From NCBI GenBank assembly GCA_020152595.1, contig JAIGNY010001807.1:815001-879000 (forward strand): 64,000 nt of DNA, read 5' to 3'. The stretch is from Chiridota heheva (taxonomy: Eukaryota; Echinodermata; Holothuroidea; Apodida; Chiridotidae). The notes below the pieces were generated by a model, which was given only the letters and a program-made list of their open reading frames with translations, ran no database searches and was not told the origin of the DNA. Position 1 is the stretch's first letter; the number at the start of each line of letters is the position of its first letter. A program made the position numbers and the translations under genes. This document shows, one piece after another, positions 1-11,592 of this stretch.

Positions 1-263
1 TCTTTGCCAAGACATCTCATGGAGCAAATTGCAATCTCTGCTTAGTGTGCCTTCCATCCTCGTCCTCAACAGATATCTCCCCTATGAGCTGCACAATGAG
101 TGGCACTTCCTGTACTCCTCTTCCATCCACGGAGCAAGTTTTGCCACTTTCATGCTGCATATACAAAACAGAGGACCTACTTTAGTGTTGGTGAAAGACA
201 CTGATGGTAATGTGTTTGGAGGCTTTGCTGCAGATAGTTGGAAACTTGGACCAAGTTTTACAG
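1..263 (+). CDS. MEAK7: MEAK7 (TLDC1) orthologue, first visible exon, start of TLDc domain (partial)
   Basis: The frame is open from base 2 and ends at a GT donor (TTTACAG|gtaatt) in phase 1; the exon's 5' end is not resolved and may lie upstream of the window. The peptide contains LPYELHNEWHFLYSSSIHG, then RGPTLVLVKD and DGNVFGGFAADSW. This is the classic TLDc pattern (WxLLYSSxxHGxSF, then VFGGFA) and matches vertebrate MEAK7 better than OXR1/NCOA7 because of the whole-exon and C-terminal agreement. MEAK7 is known as a lysosome-associated protein that binds mTOR and promotes an alternative mTOR signalling route; TLDc domains can bind the V-ATPase. No initiator methionine is used here: the gene's N-terminal half (EF-hand-like region in the family) must lie before position 1. 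Splicing in phase with 3701-3819 is clear. Confidence 0.9.
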
Positions 264-539
264 GTAATTGTTGCAAGTAACTTTGCCCCCAATTTCATTT
301 GTATAGCCAACTTCTGTGTACTGTGCTTTGATTTTAGTGTTTATGCTTTAAGAATCCATTCAAACTTTGCCAACGTATTGGTCACTTTATTTTGAAAAGT
401 AATGAAAGAATGAAAAAATTTTGCTCGAAATGAACAAAATTAGTAATGGAACTGTTAAACTATATGGAAGAAGCAATCTGCAACAGAATCCATATATCTG
501 GGAAAACATAGCTGGTGGATTTTGACAAATGGTGTTTGG

Positions 540-3480
540 TTCCGATGCGATAGCATCAGGAACCTATGCTATATGTGTGTGTGTGTGGGTGTGCGTGTAA
601 CAGCCAGCTTATAAACGTGATATCTCAAGAATGATACGCTGGATTCATGTCATATTTGGGACACAGATACCCCATAAATTGTAGCTGTGCCCTATAGTTT
701 TTGATGATGGTGTTATGCATAATAATGAGTAGGCGGGCTTAATGTACAAATCTTAAAATATTCATATTTTATCAAGCACATGTCTGTTTTGTTTCATATG
801 TGGTATAATTATGATGTTAGCTGGTGTGCACATGTTCATTATGTAAAAATGTTGAATTCATTTACATGCATAGTGGGCGGGGTTTAATAAAAGCGGGGCT
901 TTGCTGAAAAGAGCTTGTAAACACAGTATTTCAAGAATGGTAAATTGGATTCATGTTATATTTGGTACACATATAGCCCATGGTCTGTAAATGTGCCCTA
1001 TTGTTTTTGGTGGTAAAAATTGTCATATATAGTAGAGTATATATGCCTTTAACCATTGCATTTTTTGTATTTCATACCCCTTTAAGACGGTAACATTTGT
1101 CCCCTATTGAGCGGTAAATTTTTAAACTTATAATTTATTTCAGAAGGTTATTCAGCTAACGATACAATGGCAGGTTTTTTTTTTCAATTGAGCATTCACG
1201 CCAATAGGGCCTAAGAGAAGAGTCTGCTTTAGGAAGTTGAAAGTCATGGAAGCAAAATTAGTTACTTAAAGGACTTAATGCTCTCTCCCCCCCTCCCCCC
1301 TCCCTCCTCTATTTTATCCTGTATACTGGATTGTATATTTATATTGTAATGGTTTATACTGTTAATTATCATAAATTTATAATCAGAAAGCCACAAGAAT
1401 ACATATCAGAACTTGTTTAACAAAATCTGTCATGAGTTTTTTTGCATCAAGTTTTACAGTTGACTTTTGATACACTGTTTACATGAAGTTAATGCCGGTG
1501 GAGTGACGTATATACTGCCAGTACTTGTATACTGCCAGTACTTATATACTGCCAGTACTTATATACTGCCAGTACTTATATACTGCCAGTACTTATATAC
1601 TGCCAGTACTTATATACTGCCAGTACTTATATACTGCCAGTACCTATATACTGCCAGTACTTATATACTGCCAGTTCTTATATACTGCCAGTACTTATAT
1701 ACTGCCATTACTTATATACTGCCAGTACTTATATACTGCCAGTACTTGTATACTGCCAGTGCTTGTATACTGCCAGTGCTTGTATACTGCCAGTACTTGT
1801 ATACTGCCAGTACTTGTATACTGCCAGTACTTGTATACTGCCAGTACTTGTATACTGCCAGTACTTGTATACTGCCAGTACTTGTATACTGCCAGTACTT
1901 GTATACTGCCAGTACTTGTATACTGCCAGTACTTGTATACTGCCAGTACTTGTATACTGCCAGTGCTTGTATACTGCCAGTGCTTGTATACTGCCAGTGC
2001 TTGTATACTGCCAGTGCTTGTATACTGCCAGTACTTGTATACTGCCAGTACTTGTATACTGCCAGTACTTGTATACTGCCAGTACTTGTATACTGCCAGT
2101 ACTTGTATACTGCCAGTACTTGTATACTGCCAGTACTTGTATACTGCCAGTACTTGTATACTGCCAGTGCTTATATACTGCCAGTGCTTGTATACTGCCA
2201 GTGCTTGTATACTGCCAGTGCTTGTATACTGCCAGTGCTTGTATACTGCCAGTGCTTGTATACTGCCAGTGCTTGTATACTGCCAGTGCTTGTATACTGC
2301 CAGTGCTTGTATACTGCCAGTACTTGTATACTGCCAGTACTTGTATACTGCCAATACTTGTATACTGCCAGTACTTGTATACTGCCAGTACTTATATACT
2401 GCCAGTACTTATATAATTGCTACCAGTTAAGAAGAAATCATGGAGTTTTAATCAATTCCCGAGTGGACATTTATTATTTTGGGTTTAGATTTTTTTGATG
2501 CCGGAAAACCAAAATCTGATAATATTATGCATATTAATGAGTTGGCAGGGCTTAATGTAAAAATATTAAATGATCATATTTTAACAACCTCATGTCTGTT
2601 TTGTTTCATATTTAGTATAATTATGATGTTAGCTGGTGTGTACATGTTTATGATGAACAAATGTTAAATTTTATTAATAGGCATAGTGGATGGGGCTTAA
2701 TATATATGATTTTGATGAAAAGAGCTTGTAAACACAGTGTTTCAAGAACTGTAAACCTGAATTCATGTCATATCTGATACGGCTTAATATGAAAATAAAA
2801 AATCTTGAAATGCTCTTATTTTTAAAATCACATTTCTATTTTGTTTCATATTTGTTATAAAAATGATGTTAGCTAGTGTGAATATGTTTTTGTATAAAAA
2901 CGTTGACTTTTATTAATGTGCATAGTGGGTGGGGCTTATTATGATTTTGTAAACATTGATAGCTCATGGTGTGCAGATGTGCCCTTTTTGGTGGTGATTT
3001 CATGCATATTAATAGTGGGCGGGCTTAAAGTGAAAATTTTGAAAAATGAGCAACTGTATGTCTGTTCTTTGTCATATTAGGCATGATAATATAGTTGGTT
3101 ATTGTGCATATGCTATGTAATCAACAGATGTCATTAATTTACATGTAGGTGTGGCTTCAATGTGAAAGTACTAAATGATGTAAACACCATACTGTATTTC
3201 ATGAATGGTATATCAGATTTATGCCATATGTCACACACAGATGGGTCATGGTCTGTACATATATTCTAAAATTGTGGTAGTGATGTCATGAATATTTATG
3301 AGTAGGCGGGGCTTACTGACAAATTCTTGACAGAATAAATGAGCAACCGCTTTTGCATCATTAATTATTGTGCAAATACTAATGTTGTCAACATTTTTAT
3401 TGATCTACATGGTGGGTGTGGCTTATCATGGAACAAATATTTCATGATATGACAGGTAATACAAATTTTGCAAATCAATC
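540..3480. repeat. Diverged tandem/dispersed ~300-bp module, about five or six copies
   Basis: The same ordered phrases recur around 600-1020, 2520-2760, 2780-3000, 3000-3200 and 3240-3460: a hormone-response-like 'tttcaagaatggtaaattgga' line, 'gcccatggtctgt', 'gtgccctatt', 'atgcatattaatgagtgggcggg' and 'ttagctggtgtg'. Copies differ by many substitutions and indels, so the expansion is old. The 17-bp minisatellite interrupts it. Repeat class is unknown. Confidence 0.65.
1508..2414. repeat. 17-bp minisatellite, ~53 copies
   Basis: The unit is gtatactgccagtactt. The first ~14 and last ~2 copies carry the a-form (atatactg...), the middle carries the g-form, and blocks with 'gtgctt' replace 'gtactt' near 1757-1790, 1970-2030 and 2165-2315. 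Because 17 is not a multiple of three and the unit has no stop in any frame used, long open frames exist on both strands; these are artefacts of the repeat. Confidence 0.97.
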
Positions 3481-3700
3481 AGCTTATGAAAAAACATCGG
3501 AACCACAAAACCTTTTGGTTCTGGTTCATCATGCACTTCATCGTAAACTATATTAAGCTACAATACAATGGAATTTATTCATCAGCTGCAACAAGATTTT
3601 TAGATTAATATAGGATCGTCTTTAGAGGGGAACCACAATTTATCATCTTGAGAAATTTGATTTCTTGGTTATAACGTTTCTTAAACATTATTTTGTTTAG

Positions 3701-3819
3701 GATCCAGTCGATGTTTTCTCTTCAGCCTAGAACCGGAATTGAATATCTATGAGTCCAGTGGGCAGAATAATAACCACATGTACCTGAACATTGACCAACA
3801 AACACTGCCTAATGGACTG
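3701..3819 (+). CDS. MEAK7: MEAK7 exon, central TLDc domain
   Basis: This 119-base exon lies between acceptor ttgtttag and donor ctg|gtaaga. It completes the split codon from the previous exon (G|GA) and ends in phase 0. It encodes SRCFLFSLEPELNIYES, then NNHMYLN and QQTLPNGL. Vertebrate MEAK7 has the same RCFLFS...YN-HFMYLN...QQT(I/L)PNGL layout. This is the part of the TLDc fold following the GGF(A/V) strand. No disruption is visible. It was too short and start-less to appear as an ORF. Confidence 0.93.
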
Positions 3820-4094
3820 GTAAGAAGTAGATAAAATGTTACATATAATGTCTTTTGTAATGAGGATTTTTGTAGCCCCATTGATGATTCAGATCTATTG
3901 TGTAGATGTCTATGTGGGGACATACCAGCTAATTTTAATTTGTTTACAATTCTGTCTGAAAATCCATTAATGCAATTTGTAGTTGACTAAAAAACTAATT
4001 CAAAAATATAAATTTTAAACTCTCCATGAATTGTGGTACCCCCTTCCCCCCTCCCTGACCTTAGTCATCTTTTAGAAGTATTATATTTGCTTCA

Positions 4095-4271
4095 AGTTAT
4101 ATCTACCTTCCACGCTATAAATATGCAATCTTATTGTAGGTGAGGATGTTAGAGGTATTATGGAGGTTAGGGCTGGGTTGTTAACCACGTTTTTAAGGTC
4201 GGTTAGAAGTGCGTTGGAATTGGGTCATTGGACCAGATTGCATATTTATAGCATGGAAGGTAAGTATAACT
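4095..4271. mobile_element. Short MITE with ~37-bp terminal inverted repeats
   Basis: Left end agttatatctaccttccacg... and right end ...catggaaggtaagtataact are near-perfect reverse complements over about 37 bases, including 'ctataaatatgcaatct'. The internal part is about 100 bases with no ORF. The element sits in the MEAK7 intron between exons at 3701-3819 and 5623-5802. A target duplication is not clear, so superfamily is unassigned. Confidence 0.7.
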
Positions 4272-4730
4272 CTCATAAATATCCCCACTACGCTTAGCGG
4301 GGTAAATAGATCCCTACATGTGATTACATGCGAATCACCAATTTGTGACATCATTGTTTATCAAACTGATTAGGATTATTTTCACTTACCTTCTCAGATT
4401 CATGCATATTCTGAGTTTACTAAAATACTGATTCAAAAGAGAGAAAAATGTTTTAGTTCTCTTGGCTGTTGGTTTGTTCTCAAATCAGCATCAAGAATGA
4501 CAAGGGGAATATGAATAGCAAGGTAGTTAGGCTTATCACTATGTAAGCATTTTATCAAAACAAATTTCACAATTTATACTTGTGAAGGAGCTGTATGATT
4601 GTGTTATCATAGGATTTAACAAACAATTCAGCAGTGTTCTGTAGATGTTGTGAATGAATGACAAAAGTGAGTGACAAATTAAGGCAGAAAATAAAGAAAA
4701 ATTATCTCAGTCATATTTACTATGAATAGC

Positions 4731-5497
4731 TGTAATACCCATTGTGTTGTGTGTAATACCCTAATATTTCCATTGTGTTGTGTGTAATACCCTAATATTT
4801 CCATTGTGTTGTGTGTAATACCCTAATATTTCCATTGTGGTGTGTGTAATACCCTCATATTTCCATTGTGTTGTGTGTAATACCCTAATATTTCCATTGT
4901 GGTGTGTGTAATACCCTCATATTTCCATTGTGTTGTGTGTAATACCCTAATATTTTCATCGTGGTGTGTGTAATACCCTCATATTTCCATTGTGTTGTGT
5001 GTAATACCCTAATATTTCCATTGTGTTGTGTGTAATACCCTAATATTTCCATTGTGTTGTGTGTAATACCCTAATATTTTTATTGTGTTGTGTGTAATAC
5101 CTTAATATTTCCATTGTGGTGTGTGTAATACCCTAATATTTTTATTGTGTTGTGTGTAATACCTTAATATTTCCATTGTGTTGTGTGTAATACCTAATAT
5201 TTTCATTGTGTTGTGTGTAATACCTGTCATTTCCATTGTGTTGTGTGTAATACCCTAACATTTCCATTGTGTTGTGTGTAATATACCCTAACATTTCCAT
5301 TGTGTTGTGTGTAATACCCTAACATTTCCATTGTGTTGTGTGTAATACCCTAACATTTCCATTGTGTTGTGTGTAATACCCTAATATTTCCATTGTGTTG
5401 TGTGTAATACCCTAATATTTCCATTGTGTTGTGTGTAATACCCTAATATGTCTATTGTGTTGTGTGTAATACCCTTATATTTCCATTGTGTTGTGTA
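4731..5497. repeat. 31-bp minisatellite, ~25 copies
   Basis: The unit is ccattgtgttgtgtgtaataccctaatattt with common variants gtggtg, accctcat and acatttcc. The array ends 125 bases before the acceptor of the MEAK7 exon at 5623. Confidence 0.97.
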
Positions 5498-5622
5498 AAA
5501 ATCTTTTTTTTTCTTCCTGAGATTGTGCAGGTAAAAGCTTATTGCAGGTTATACCTTATTCATTGATGTAAGAATATACTTGTGATTATGGTCTAAAGAA
5601 AACTTGTTTTTTCTTATTTCAG

Positions 5623-5802
5623 GCTATGGGTGGACAGTTTGATTATTTTGGCCTATGGTTGTCTCAAGACTTCGGCAAAGGTCACAGTAAAGCTAAACCT
5701 AAGTGTACCACATATGACAGCCCCCAGCTTTCAGCTTCCGAGGACTTTGAAATAGACGTCCTGGAAGTCTGGGGTGTAGGACCCTTGCCTAAAAAACCAG
5801 AG
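5623..5802 (+). CDS. MEAK7: MEAK7 exon, C-terminal part of TLDc domain
   Basis: The 180-base, phase-0 exon lies between ttatttcag and gag|gtaagaa. It encodes AMGGQFDYFGLWLSQDFGKG, followed by HSKAKPKCTTYDSPQLS and EDFEIDVLEVWGVGPLPKKPE. The GGQxxYFGLWxxxDFxxG...CxTYxSPxLSxxEDFxxxxxEVWGVG signature is the diagnostic end of TLDc domains, and the HS-AKP-CTTY form fits MEAK7. The reading frame is intact. An ATG at 5626 lies in frame but is internal to the exon, not a start. Confidence 0.95.
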
Positions 5803-6171
5803 GTAAGAACCATAATATGAAAAAGAATTAGCTCAATTGTCAAGCAGTTACATGAAAGAAGACAAAACGGTTAAGAAACTAGTTCAATATCTTATTCTAT
5901 TAAACATATTTTCAAGTGTAAAGTTATCTCTCATTTGTGTAGAAATGACTGGTGTGGCGAGCCTAATGTAGAATGTTGGGGTCCTCATTCCCACTTCCTT
6001 ATCAATTGTTAATGTATTTAAAAATATATATTTTAGCTAATTAATTTCCTTCAGGTGGTTCATTCTAATTACCTTCTGTCTTCACTCAAATCCATATTGA
6101 CTAATATACAAATGGTTTTAAGCCTTAAAATTTCAGGGAAAAATAATACCAAAATATATATGTGAAGATTT

Positions 6172-6345
6172 GACATCACAACTAGTCTGGTTTCAGTCGT
6201 TTCTACACAAATGATACCAAACTTTAAACTTGAATACCTCCTTAAAGGAAGAAGATATTTGAAAGCTTTCTTCATAATTTCTTTTGAAGTTCACATTTAT
6301 ATAAGATGGACTTGCTTGACCACTAAACTATTCCTTTAAGAACTT
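6172..6345 (+). mobile_element. Single arm of the fold-back element also seen at 49060-49610
   Basis: 'tgacatcacaactagtctggtttcagtcgtttctacacaaatgataccaaactttaaac' and '...ttcttttgaagttcac...atataagatggacttgcttgaccactaaact' match the right arm at 49438-49610 almost base for base. Confidence 0.75.
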
Positions 6346-6500
6346 TAAAGTATTAGTACAACAATCTTTGCATTTTTAAAAAAAGGGCCAATAAGTTATG
6401 GTTGATCAACATTGGAAGATTTGGCATGGGAACAGCATGACAGCCCAGAATCTTTATGCAAGACGTGAAATATTTTCCTTCAATTTCAGTCTAAAAAAAT

Positions 6501-7276
6501 GATGAAATTGTTCTTGATTGGGGCATGGTAATGAAAAAGTTCTTAACAGTTAGATGTTGATTGGGGGCATGGTGATGAAAATGTTGTTAACAGTTAGCTG
6601 TTGATTCGGGGCACGGTGATGAAATTGTTTTTAACACTTAGATGTTGATTGGGGGCATGGTGATGAAAATGTTCTTAACAGTTAGATAATGATTGGGGGC
6701 ATGGTGATGAAATTCTTTTTAACAGTAAGATGTTGATTGGGGGCATGATGATGAAATTGTTGTTAACAGTTAGATGTTGATTGGGGGCATGGTGATGAAA
6801 TTGTTGTTAACAGTTAGATGTTGATTGGGGGCATGGTGATGAAATTGTTGTTAACAGTTAGATGTTGATTGGGGGCATGGTGATGAAATTGTTGTTAACA
6901 GTTAGATGTTGATTGGGGGCATGATGATGAAATTGTTGTTAACAGTTAGATGTTGATTGGGGGCATGGTGATGAAATTGTTGTTAACAGTTAGCTGTTGA
7001 TTCGGGGCACGGTGATGAAATTGTTGTTAACAGTTAGATGTTGATTGGGGGCATGGTGATGAAATTGTTGTTAACAGTTAGATGTTGATTGGGGCATGGT
7101 GATGAAATTGTTGTTAACAGTTAGATGTTGATTGGGGGCATGGTGATGAAATTGTTGTTAACAGTTAGATGTTGATTCGGGGCATGGTGATGAAATTGTT
7201 TTTAACACTTAGATGTTGATTCGGGGCATGATGATGAAAATGTTCTGAATAGTTAGATGTTTATTGGGGGCATGGT
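6501..7276. repeat. 44-bp minisatellite, ~17-18 copies
   Basis: The unit is gatgttgattgggggcatggtgatgaaattgttgttaacagtta. Outer copies are more diverged (ttcttaacag, gattcggggcacgg); central copies are nearly identical. Confidence 0.96.
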
Positions 7277-7649
7277 AAAAACAAAACTAGCTGGCTCTTT
7301 GTCAAAAGATTGAAAGCATCGGGTTTGCGTAACAAAATACAGAGGTCTTCCTTACCTTTACCATACATCACATATTTCTATAGAAATATGCATTCGAGAC
7401 CTGAAAGTTCAAAACTCTGTAAAATGGTAAAGATTTTAACAATTTTGATGGGATATTTTGCTTTTTACATCTCCATTTGAAAATAGTTTGATTGTAATGT
7501 ATATATAGAGAGTCTCTTACCTTCAACGTTTGCATTGATGTGCAGTTTCTTAAACAGTTGCATCTGACAGCACATTTGTGTTATATGTAACAGCATGGAA
7601 AGTTCAAAATAGTTGAAATGAAAAAGAAGATAATTTATTCAGACACTTA

Positions 7650-7860
7650 AACTAAAACCTTATCAAGAAATAAAAAATAACTTAAAATGATAAATAAAAA
7701 ATTACTTAAAATAATCAGAAATCAAAAATAACTTAAGATAATAAGAAATAAAAAAAACTTAAAATAATAAGAAATCAAAAATAGGTTAAAATAATAAGAA
7801 ATCAGAAATAATTTAAAATAATAAGAAATCAAAAATAATTATTTAAAAATAATGTAAAAG
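7650..7860. repeat. Degenerate A-rich tandem repeat (~28 bp)
   Basis: 'ataataagaaatcaaaaataacttaaa' recurs about seven times with small indels. Confidence 0.7.
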
Positions 7861-8303
7861 TATGACAGAATCTAAATTTGTTCTCTTTAAGGTAATCCTT
7901 GTGTGTCCCCTAGGATTATCCTCCAAGGTAATTCTTATTTTGCTCTTTAAGCTTCTTCATTCCACTGAAGCCAATATCTAGCTTTTCAGATTGCTGCATT
8001 CAACATCTCTCTCCCTCGTATTGTCCAATCCATCTCATCTTGTTATTACTACCTGATGAAGTGTGATCGCACCCATCCAATGATGGATTCAGTTCAAATT
8101 CCAACATTGATACTATCAGCATGACATTTTTATGCTTTGTATTTAATGCTTAAGATTGAGAGACTAGGATGAGCTCAAAGTTGGCCTCAACTTTTACAGC
8201 TTCTCAAAAACATGCAAATGTTGGAATGAAAGTTTATGATGTTTGTTTCTTATAATTAATTAATGTATCATTGTATAGATAGTATGAGATCGCCAAAGGT
8301 CAA

Positions 8304-8305
<2 letters not shown>

Positions 8306-8392
<87 letters not shown>

Positions 8393-8487
8393 CATACATA
8401 CATACATACATACATACATACATACATACATACATACACATACATACATACATACATACACATACATACACATACATACATACATAC

Positions 8488-8518
<31 letters not shown>

Positions 8519-8540
8519 CATACATACATACATACATACA

Positions 8541-8576
<36 letters not shown>

Positions 8577-8577
8577 T
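8306..8577. repeat. Compound microsatellite (TA)n then (TACA)n
   Basis: About 80 bases of alternating TA are followed by about 180 bases of tacatacata with a few imperfect steps. All open frames across it (Ile-Tyr or His-Thr-Tyr-Ile polymers) are artefacts. Confidence 0.98.
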
Positions 8578-9639
8578 TACAGTACATGGGATGGTTTGGT
8601 AAAGCCTGAACTTCAATTAGAGTATGAGATCATGCAAGATATATGTTCTAATGGAATTATACTGACTTTTGCTTTGTAAGGAAGAGGAAGCTCCAAGGAG
8701 AGAAGTACTGTTAAGGGGAAAGGCAACTTTCAAAGTGGAGCAAACATTTTATAGAAAAATGAGAACATAACCTTAAATGTCCAATGCCAACTTTGAAGGG
8801 GAGAATGCAATCCATGGAATTTCGAAACCTCAGATTGATGAAATGTATTTCATCAAACAAAAGATGAAAATGAAAATATAGGATGAAGAAGAAGATGGAG
8901 GATGAAGGGGGCACGGGGCTATAAGTGTTCTGAATGATTTACCTAAGTAATTTGTCATTGTGGCTTAATTCCATAGCATCAGTAGTAAGTGCTTGATCAT
9001 ATACATTATTGCTGCTACTTTAGTACAATTTTTGTATAAAATGACATTTAAGGACAAGAATGGAAATGTTAGAGGGGTGTTTATATATTTATCACATATC
9101 TTGCCAAGTATTTTTCTGTAGTTTTAACATTGAGTTAGTTAGTATTGAATGAATTTCATTTGAAACACTGTTTAAATGGCTGTCACAGTTTGCAAAGTTT
9201 CAAAGGAAAGGTGATAGTGAGTAAGAACTTCATTAATCCATCCCAAATCTTTGATACTTTTTAAGATAAAGGAAAATTGTAATGTGCCCTTCAAAGGAGT
9301 ACCCAACAAGTTATTCATGCCTGATTATGAATATTTGAAGATTGTTTAATTGAACTAACTCCGGAAAATTCTTGGTATCTATTTATTCTGATATCATATG
9401 GTTACATAATAAATCTTCATCTTTCATAAAAAAATTGGTTAATATGGCAGAATATTGATTATGGTATTACAGGTAGTTTTATATATATCTTATTTCTTGG
9501 CTTCTCAGATAAAATTATAAATATTTAATTTTGAAGAGGATAGTATGATTTATGATTCCTATTGTATTTAATCACTGGATCCAGATTTTTGTTCCTTTTA
9601 CACAAAATTACTGAAATAATTTATTTTCACCAATGCACC

Positions 9640-9775
9640 TCTTTTTCTTGTATTTTGTTTTCTCATTCTCCCCGTTTCCTTTTCTTCCTACCTCTAGAAT
9701 GATCTAAGCTTTTAGGCACAATTTGACCCTCGTTGTCGTGGTGTCATTAAGCCCTCATCAAACAAACAAACAAAC
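9640..9775 (+). mobile_element. Retroelement 3' end with (CAAA)n tail, copy 1
   Basis: 'cctacctctagaatgatct...aggcacaatttgaccctcgttg...ttaagccctcatcaaacaaacaaac' matches copies at 45430-45565 and 53690-53764 in the same orientation. A simple CAAA tail following a conserved end is typical of LINE or LINE-mobilised SINE 3' ends. Confidence 0.7.
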
Positions 9776-9962
9776 CTGCATATCTTTTGCTAGTGAGCAA
9801 AGCAAATTTATAACTATTTACTTTCTACTGTTGAGCAGGAAGCACGATGGATTTATTATCCATAGTACTAAGTATTTATCACTAGGGCATTGAGTGCAAT
9901 CATGTAAAAATTAATGTAAGCAAAAAACCAACAACTTCAGTTTAGCTTCAGTATTGAAAGAA

Positions 9963-10650
9963 CTCAGAGCTGTTGTGCCCATTCAGTAGGGGTGTATAGC
10001 GTCAATTCAAGGGTTTTTAGAAGGATGGCGGCAGCTCATAGAGCTATTTTGCCCATCCAGTAGGGGTGGATAGCATCAATCCAAGGGTTTTATAGAAGGG
10101 GGCAGCTCATAGGGCTATTTTGCCCATCCACTAGGGATGTATAGCGTCAATCCAAGGATTTTATAGAAGGGGGCAACTCATAGGGCTATTTTGCCCATCC
10201 AGTAGGAGTGGATAGCATCAATCCAAGGGTTTTATAGAAGGGGGCGGCAGCTCATAGGACTATTTTGCCCATCCAGTAGAAGTGGATAGCATCAATCCAA
10301 GGGTTTTATAGAAGGGAGGGGGCGGCAGCTTATAGGGCTATTGTGCCCATCCAGTAGGGGTAGATAGCGTCAATCCAAGGGTTTTATAGAAGGGGTGGGG
10401 GGGGAGAGCGTGAGCTCATAGGGCTATTTTTCCCATCCAGTAGGAGTGGATAGCATCAGTCCAAGGGTTTTATAGAAGGAGGGGGCGGCAGCTCATAGGG
10501 CTATTGTGCCCATCCAGTAGGGGTGGATAGCGTCAATCCAAGGGTTTTATAGGAGGGGGGCGGCAGCTCATAGAGCTATTTTGCCCATCCAGTAGGGATG
10601 CATAGCGTCAATCCAAGGGTTTTATAGAAGGGGGCAGGCCTTATAGGGAT
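9963..10650. repeat. ~70-80-bp minisatellite, 9 copies
   Basis: The unit contains 'ctcatagggctattttgcccatccagtaggggtggatagc' followed by 'atcaatccaagggttttatagaagggggcggcag'. Copy length varies through a G-rich junction (ggggcggcag to ggggtggggggggagag). Confidence 0.95.
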
Positions 10651-11335
10651 ATGAATCTGTATAGCTTAATCATTAAAAATAATCATATTGCTTTTCACAG
10701 CTTCATTTTGAACTTAATTTTTTCTCTCAGAATTCGCTGTATTGATATATCATTCATATTTTACAAGTTAAAGCTAAGCTACACTAGACTATATACTTTG
10801 TGCTGTTGAGCAGGAACGCATGATGGATCTATCATTCGTAATACCTAATATGAAGTGGACTCTTGTAAACATCAATGCAATCAAAAAACAGACAATTTAT
10901 ATTTTAGCTTCAGTTTTGAAATACATGATAGAGGAATTGCAGCCATTATTCAAACATTGTATGTGTTTTTCTGGGGGTTTTCAGGGATGTGAATGTGCAA
11001 AGGATAGTTGTGATAGATGATTCATATTGTTTTTTCAAATCCAGAGCATCAAATTCTAGGAAGAACAGATTTTGATTATGAAGGTAACGTTCTTAATTTT
11101 AGAGTCATGTCTGTTTAGAATTTTTGGATTATTTTAGTATAATGTTTTGTGAATGTGATGGTTCCTGTAGCCCTACTGAAGACTAGATACAAATTGAATT
11201 AGAATTCTGGTTTTTGAAGGTCAGACCCTGTACAAATTGTTTGCATGGGTATGATCTTTGTTTGCCATGGTAACTAGATGAGTGATTTGTTGAGACCTAC
11301 CTTTATTCACTACCTTTTGTTGCATTCTCATATAG

Positions 11336-11488
11336 GAAGGAGAAGATGCCCCCAAAAGCATCTTGGACAAAGACCCTGAGGCCACTGCCCTTCTAGAGAT
11401 TGCAGGCAAAACAAGAATGAGCGAAGGTTTGCGAGATAATGACCCCAAGGCAGGTATCCCAGATGTCCATTCTCTGCCACCAATGTAA
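11336..11488 (+). CDS. MEAK7: MEAK7 terminal coding exon
   Basis: After acceptor tcatatag the frame continues in phase 0 for 50 codons to TAA at 11486-11488. It contains KSILDKDPEATALLEIAGKT and RMSEGLRDN. Vertebrate MEAK7 ends with the same pattern (K-S-x-L-D-x-[DN]-PE...LLE-x-[AT]-GKTR-x-SEGLR), which separates it from other TLDc proteins. A short tail (NDPKAGIPDVHSLPPM) has no known counterpart that I can recall. Confidence 0.93.
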   Translation, partial: EGEDAPKSILDKDPEATALLEIAGKTRMSEGLRDNDPKAGIPDVHSLPPM

Positions 11489-11586
11489 TCTGGAGCATAG
11501 TTGGTTTGGAGGGTATGTACAGGTAGCACACAACTAATTAGGTATTACTACGCCAGCCCTAAATGAGAACCCTCAGAGAAAAGGTT

Positions 11587-11592
11587 AATAAA
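11587..11592 (+). terminator. Candidate polyadenylation signal AATAAA for MEAK7
   Basis: AATAAA lies 99 bases after the stop codon; another lies at 11771-11776. Which one is used cannot be told from the sequence. Confidence 0.4.

Larger units (their letters stand above)
264..3700 (+). other. MEAK7 intron filled with a diverged dispersed repeat and a 17-bp array
   Basis: The intron runs from gtaatt to ttgtttag. Outside the 17-bp array (1508-2414), about 540-3480 consists of several diverged head-to-tail copies of a roughly 300-base AT-rich module. Its recurring phrases are 'catagtgggcggggctta', 'gtctgttttgtttcatat', 'atgatgttagctggtgtg' and 'acagtatttcaagaatgg'. No coding potential is seen. 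Confidence 0.75.
5803..11335 (+). other. Last MEAK7 intron, mostly repeats
   Basis: The 5.5-kb intron holds a copy of a fold-back element arm (6172-6345), a 44-bp array, an A-rich degenerate array, a TA/TACA microsatellite, a CAAA-tailed retroelement end and a ~75-bp array. The rest (for example 8580-9640 and 10650-11335) is AT-rich sequence in which nothing recognisable is seen. Confidence 0.7.

Noticed and set aside
1467..2498. Long plus and minus frames of 217-343 codons
   Set aside because: They are translations of the 17-bp minisatellite, open in every phase; no non-repeat coding sequence is attached.
4731..5497. Telomere-like CCCTAA words in the 31-bp array
   Set aside because: Only one per 31-bp unit and embedded in unrelated sequence; not a telomeric repeat.
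8260..8679. Several 95-138-codon frames of Ile-Tyr, His-Thr-Tyr-Ile or Met-Tyr-Val-Cys
   Set aside because: Pure TA/TACA microsatellite.
11221..11529. Minus-strand ORFs over the MEAK7 last exon
   Set aside because: Shadow frames of the real exon, which matches the family on the plus strand.
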